Below are positions 61,001 through 64,000 of a stretch of 64,000 nt of DNA, one piece after another; the first letter of the stretch is position 1; each line of letters starts with the position of its first letter. Position numbers and translations under genes: made by a program. Under the pieces are notes generated by a model. It was not told the origin of the DNA. It worked only from the letters and a program-made list of their open reading frames with translations, and did not search any database. Source of the DNA: an uncultured Muribaculaceae bacterium. GTDB lineage: Bacteria > Bacteroidota > Bacteroidia > Bacteroidales > Muribaculaceae. The DNA lies in the NCBI GenBank assembly GCA_910589425.1, contig CAJUSZ010000001.1, positions 62,001 through 126,000 on the forward strand, given 5' to 3'.

Positions 61001-62933
61001 TAACAATTATGATTTCAATGGTGTCTACTTTGCATTGACCTCCGATCTTGACTTCACCGGGATAGAGATACATCAGCTCGGTCTTTCCGGATCATATTTC
61101 AATGGAATCATAGATGGAAACGGCCATGTCATAAAACATGTAACTTTGGCCAAAGACGACAAAGACGACAAAGATTGCGTCGGGATATTCGGCTATATCG
61201 GAGAAAACGCCATTGTTAAAAACCTTAAGATAGACAATTCAAGATTCTCGGGAGGAAACTGTGTCGGTGCGTTTGCCGGACATTGCATGGGAATGCTTGA
61301 AGGTTGTTCCACAGGAATGTACGTGGACGTCTCCGGACGGTCGATAGCAGGATCTGAGTCAGCATCAGGAAATGAAGTCGGCGGACTCGTAGGACGTGCA
61401 TATCCCTCGTCAAAAATGATCCGTTGCACAAATGCCGCGTCGGTCGTGGGCAATAAGATGGTTGGTGGTATAATCGGTGCCAACAGGGATACCTATGGAT
61501 GTGTTATTTCAGACTGCGTGAACATTGGAGAGATTATAGGAACCGCTCCACGCGAGACTGTGATTCAAGGTGGTCAGGAAGTAAGCAACTATGTCGAGAC
61601 CATGACTGGCGGAATAGCAGGACGTTTCACAGGCGAGATCCAGAACTGCGTCAACGAGGGGGATATTTCATCATCGATATGCAATGGAGTAGGAGGAATA
61701 GTCGGGAAAGCTTTCATAAAGGCAAATTTAACCGGCTGCACTAACAAGGGCCTTGTAAACACGGCATATTCGTATGCCGGAGGCATTGTCGGTGTGTCTA
61801 CTGTTACGGCTGGCGATGAGATATCCACAATAATCTCTGATTGCTCTAACGAAGAGGTCGTATCAGGAATGTCTTCAATCGGAGGCATCGTTGGTGTGGC
61901 TGCCAACGGATGTCTGGTTAAGAACTGTAGGAATATTGCTTCGGTAAAACCGAAAATGGGGCGTGCAGCCGGCATCGCCGGGGAAATATCGCAGAAAGTC
62001 TCTATTTCTGATTGCTACAATGCCGGAGAAATCGAGGCCTCGATGTTGGCAGCAGGCATTGTGGGAGACGTTCCCTCAAAAGCAGTTGTAACGATAGAGC
62101 GGTGTTTCAACACCGCGGATATTAAGGCTGGAGCCAATGGGGGAGCGGCAGGTATTCTTAATACAACCTCCGGCACCTCTATTGTGAATACTTGCTATAA
62201 TACCGGAAATATAACTGCGGCAAGATATGCCGGAGGAATAGCTGGAAAGACAGGGAATACTTCTATTTCAAGAAGTTATTCCGCAGGTACAGTCAAGTCA
62301 ACATCGAGTAATCCTTCATATAATGTGAATGTAGGGAATATAGTGGGAGAAACTGACTCACAAGCCAAGGTGGACGGATGCTGCTATCTGACCGGCAAAA
62401 GCAATAATCCGGCTGACGCTCCATTCGATGGCGCTCACGCTCTTGACACAAGGTCAATGTTTGACAGCAAGTCCATACTCGGAGACGGTTTTGTGTATAA
62501 CGATCTCTGCCTCCCGATGATTGCGGGTCAAGATACGATCGACGTGGCAAAAGTCAATTCCGTCTACTATGAAGTGGTATCTTCGGCCGATTCCGGTCTC
62601 CTTTCATATACTCTCGGCGTTCTTCCTGGAGTGATATGGAGCGCTACCCATCCATTCTCAATAGAAGACAACTCGAAAGCGGTTGCTACGGCTGACGGAT
62701 CAGGCACTATTACCGCGACATGCGGGAACTTCAGCAAGACATACGCTGTTTCCTCGTCATATTCAGGAGCTGATATTGCAGAGACCGATGCCGACGAAGT
62801 GGTCTCGACAGAGTATTATTCACTGAGCGGACAAAGAATCAGCAATTCAGATAATTATCCGGTATGCCTGAAGGTTATGATATTCAGGGATGGATTCAGA
62901 AAAACGTTGAAGATAAATAGACAACGACATTGA
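58044..62933 (+). CDS. Large exported GLUG-repeat protein, three modules
   Basis: A 1629-residue surface or secreted protein. A signal peptide (cleavage near NSLA-ADTQ) is followed by three tandem modules of about 460-590 residues starting near residues 26, 499 and 960, each opening with a GxGTxxxPYL motif and an FxLxxDIDM/LDF segment, then a beta-helix-like run of GLUG-type repeats. I count about 17 copies of GGIxG-type motifs, e.g. GGIAGYLKG, GGIVGSNG, GGIVGVST. Linkers between modules also repeat. After residue 1550 come a short Ig-like region and a C-terminal tail with STEYYSLSGQRIS, which resembles Bacteroidota sorting-type C termini. Such proteins are usually adhesins or matrix binders; no ligand can be named. 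Confidence 0.85.
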   Translation: MIKRFLSLIALLVVYSVNSLAADTQLGLSGNGTAASPYLLKDARDIVALAEACAGVPGATSGANASHYQGVYFALAGDIDMSGVTGFYGIGTAPMGSASGVSWYFAGIIDGKGYTIRNLNINGLLTDDSGVAVPAGKNGSRSYVGLIGVMKNGGAVKNIHLDSTCRISGYGYTGSIVGQAEGGTSIEGCTSAAQIINVKKNSGGIAGYLKGSSSLRAKVSDCVFTGSVMESTEAAGGIAGRNERSDIANCVNLGKIEVSLSNGLLTSGNPSQGAGIAAYNYFGTVSNCLNAGLIKVAYQKIGGIVAYNANADASVESCVNLGRLESSDKQYSGAIVGHNFKSGSASSEKFGVIKNCYYDSQMWGEIPGYQVPEGCVTACATLDLVSGNVLPGLDASRWTFSSDLYPYPNIALVSEMIKEAASTYVMFAATESAMDFTSPAHISTASNGIKAQMAIGEWFKIIGNNINPVMPQDVVTDTIRLTNGTYRMDIPVMNVPVSFEGEGTEANPYLISSKKHLMTLAERCNGDRMEHFDGVWFRQTADIDMMGDQSFKGIASKCINAFNSELSYYFSGKYDGGGYSISNIDIQGVVFSPDGVAKDYTKGSTGNVGLFGALGKGAEIRNVKIRSAKIAGYYNVGGITGYLSDNAVISGCEVEADILCYNKSAGGIVGSSNGATGSVGLKITDCIFYGSVKSNSEIAGGIIGYNHAEVRSCVNLGNVSVSQFNKCVTSPKLIDAGGIVGSNGGNIHGCLNMGNITTGWTQAGGIAGSNTNGYKKGNITDNISTGQVHAQDLVYAGALLGLDYRINTSQSSKINISNNYYDNQACRLHGSENLDKEGLSGRSTADLTSGKLNPIENWTLTQGFYPVPSALATNDLVKRASATFITIQQPFSLYDFGSEGHLSSSMPVTAELAKPSDVFSIEGNVIRAGKVDRISEAEIILKNGNYTRVLTLTKIGSLLPGEGTLTSPYLISSPGDFNAIADFSSSNNYDFNGVYFALTSDLDFTGIEIHQLGLSGSYFNGIIDGNGHVIKHVTLAKDDKDDKDCVGIFGYIGENAIVKNLKIDNSRFSGGNCVGAFAGHCMGMLEGCSTGMYVDVSGRSIAGSESASGNEVGGLVGRAYPSSKMIRCTNAASVVGNKMVGGIIGANRDTYGCVISDCVNIGEIIGTAPRETVIQGGQEVSNYVETMTGGIAGRFTGEIQNCVNEGDISSSICNGVGGIVGKAFIKANLTGCTNKGLVNTAYSYAGGIVGVSTVTAGDEISTIISDCSNEEVVSGMSSIGGIVGVAANGCLVKNCRNIASVKPKMGRAAGIAGEISQKVSISDCYNAGEIEASMLAAGIVGDVPSKAVVTIERCFNTADIKAGANGGAAGILNTTSGTSIVNTCYNTGNITAARYAGGIAGKTGNTSISRSYSAGTVKSTSSNPSYNVNVGNIVGETDSQAKVDGCCYLTGKSNNPADAPFDGAHALDTRSMFDSKSILGDGFVYNDLCLPMIAGQDTIDVAKVNSVYYEVVSSADSGLLSYTLGVLPGVIWSATHPFSIEDNSKAVATADGSGTITATCGNFSKTYAVSSSYSGADIAETDADEVVSTEYYSLSGQRISNSDNYPVCLKVMIFRDGFRKTLKINRQRH

Positions 62934-62946
62934 CCGGTTGTCAATG

Positions 62947-63002
62947 CACAAATAAAAATTCAGCCGTATCCTATGGAAGATGCGGCTGAATTTTTATTTG
63001 TG
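62947..63002. terminator. Bidirectional terminator between GLUG gene and M3 peptidase
   Basis: Inverted repeat with 24-bp arms (62947-62970 and 62979-63002), one G-T wobble and an 8-base loop. The arm ends are A/T-rich, giving T tracts in both directions; it closes the two convergent genes. Confidence 0.88.
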
Positions 63003-63013
63003 TCTGACTGATT

Positions 63014-64000
63014 TTATCTTATGCCATCTCTTTCAAGAAGAGCGTTGACCGTGGGTTCCTGTCCGCGGAATTCGATATACAGTTCCATGGGATCAACAGT
63101 TCCTCCTGAGCGGAGCATTTTCTGGAATTTTTTGGCAGTCTTCTGGTCGAATATGCCATTCTGCTTAAACGCAGCGAATGCGTCTGCATCGAGCATCTCT
63201 GCCCATTTATATCCGTAATAGCCGGCGGCATAGCCTCCGGAGAATATATGACCGAACGAGGGAGATGTCATGCATCCTTCCACCACATCAAATATTCTCA
63301 CAGGGTTCTGGGCATTCTTCTCAAACTCCTCGATGTCGGCCGATGCACGGATGGGCTGTTCGATCGTATGATAGGCCATGTCGAGATAGCCGAATCCAAG
63401 TTGACGCAGACAGGAGTAGGCTGCCGCATATTGCGATGCCCTGACGAATTTGTCAATCAGCTCCTGCGGCATGGGCTTGCCGGTCTTGTAGTGTTTTGCA
63501 AAACTGTCAAGGAACTGTTTCTGGGTCATGTAGTTTTCATTGAACTGAGAAAACAGTTCCACGAAGTCGTGATATACGTTGGTGCCGCTGAGTGAGGCGT
63601 ATTTCGTATCGGCTGAGAGGCCGTGCAGGGCATGTCCGAACTCATGGAGGAAAGTCTCGACTTCACCGGGAGTGAGAAGCACGGGTTCTTTGCCGACTGG
63701 TTTTGAGAAGTTGCATACGATTGAGATAATCGGCAATGTTTTGTCTCCGTTATCATCTTTATATTCCGGTCTGAATTCCGTCATCCATGCTCCGGGAGCT
63801 TTGCCTGCGCGATAGTAGAAATCGGCATAAAGAATTCCGATCATCCTCTTGCCGTCGTATACCTCATAGGCCTTTACGTCCGGATGGTAGACCGGTATGT
63901 TTTTGTTTTCCTTGAACTTATAGCCGTAGAGTTTGTTTGCAAGGCCGAATACTCCATTGATCGTATGGTTCAATTCGAAATATGGCTTCATGTCTTCATC
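63014..64000 (-). CDS. M3 family metallopeptidase, Dcp/oligopeptidase A-like (5' end outside window)
   Basis: The frame stays open to the window end, so only the C-terminal about 328 residues are visible. The zinc motif HEFGH in FLHEFGHALHG is present, and surrounding features FHPDVKAYEVYD-like PVYHPDVKAYEVYDG, DFVELFSQF, and the C-terminal SGGYAAGYYGYKWAEML match M3 peptidases of the peptidyl-dipeptidase Dcp or oligopeptidase A type. It hydrolyses short peptides. Dcp versus OpdA and the presence of a signal peptide cannot be judged without the N terminus. Confidence 0.92.
   Translation of the reverse strand, partial: DEDMKPYFELNHTINGVFGLANKLYGYKFKENKNIPVYHPDVKAYEVYDGKRMIGILYADFYYRAGKAPGAWMTEFRPEYKDDNGDKTLPIISIVCNFSKPVGKEPVLLTPGEVETFLHEFGHALHGLSADTKYASLSGTNVYHDFVELFSQFNENYMTQKQFLDSFAKHYKTGKPMPQELIDKFVRASQYAAAYSCLRQLGFGYLDMAYHTIEQPIRASADIEEFEKNAQNPVRIFDVVEGCMTSPSFGHIFSGGYAAGYYGYKWAEMLDADAFAAFKQNGIFDQKTAKKFQKMLRSGGTVDPMELYIEFRGQEPTVNALLERDGIR

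Noticed and set aside
1..64000. tRNA, rRNA, tmRNA, CRISPR arrays, insertion sequences
   Set aside because: I scanned gaps over 100 bases for cloverleaf-like segments, direct repeats with spacers and transposase-like frames and saw none.

Overview
The window looks like a chromosomal segment of a Bacteroidota gut-type bacterium, most likely order Bacteroidales (Muribaculaceae or a close relative; the family is inference). Evidence: promoters of the Bacteroidota form (TTG/TTTG, 19-20 bp, TAnnTTTG) instead of -35/-10 boxes; no strong Shine-Dalgarno sites; families typical of the phylum (DUF4290, DUF5686, the RprX/RprY two-component pair, a clostripain-type lipoprotein, a GLUG-repeat surface protein, a GH57/debranching-enzyme glycogen cluster, THUMP-like methyltransferase). 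I saw no rRNA, tRNA, CRISPR array, phage or insertion sequence.

Layout. 1-9.7 kb: 3' part of uvrA, a Crp-type regulator, the leftward group lysC-engB-gtrA, yqgE, the leftward pair membrane protein-smpB, and prfA-pyrF. 9.8-17 kb: a 57-codon membrane protein missed by length cut-offs, a long RelA/SpoT homologue with an intact hydrolase and a degraded synthetase, then a leftward glycogen operon (debranching enzyme, GT4 glycosyltransferase, GH57 amylase) with a clear promoter. 17-24.3 kb: divergent ftsE and uvrB-ygiQ, both with promoters only a few bases from the start codon, then an S9 peptidase lipoprotein. 24.3-29.3 kb: tpx (leftward) and a rightward five-gene operon udk-lptB-CPBP protease-holA-EFR1 ferredoxin.

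29.3-36.1 kb is one leftward block: L,D-transpeptidase lipoprotein, FAD oxidoreductase, tsaB, DUF4290, murA, rimM, an acidic protein and an OmpA-like protein. It mixes cell-wall and translation functions; a second promoter lies at the 3' end of tsaB. 36.4-38.3 kb holds an accessory-looking cassette: a class A beta-lactamase lipoprotein between two GNAT acetyltransferases. 38.4-50.7 kb: a 2-hydroxyacid dehydrogenase, RprY/RprX-like two-component genes, a clostripain-like lipoprotein with an MscS channel, and the leftward group Sel1-repeat protein, serB, patatin-barrel phospholipase, followed by a DEDDh exonuclease and a THUMP-like methyltransferase. 50.7-64 kb: a DUF5686 outer-membrane protein, CYTH protein plus ABC-F ATPase, an M13 peptidase, a 1629-residue three-module GLUG-repeat exported protein, and the 3' part of an M3 peptidase cut by the window edge.

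Most of the window is conserved core genome. The points most worth a second look are the RSH enzyme with a lost synthetase, UvrA lacking half of its first zinc finger, MurA with Asp in place of the fosfomycin-target Cys, near-leaderless promoters of uvrB, ftsE and an exonuclease, the beta-lactamase/GNAT cassette, the modular GLUG protein, the LptB and MscS extra segments, and several re-assigned start codons. I did not find a clearly new multi-gene defence or mobile system.
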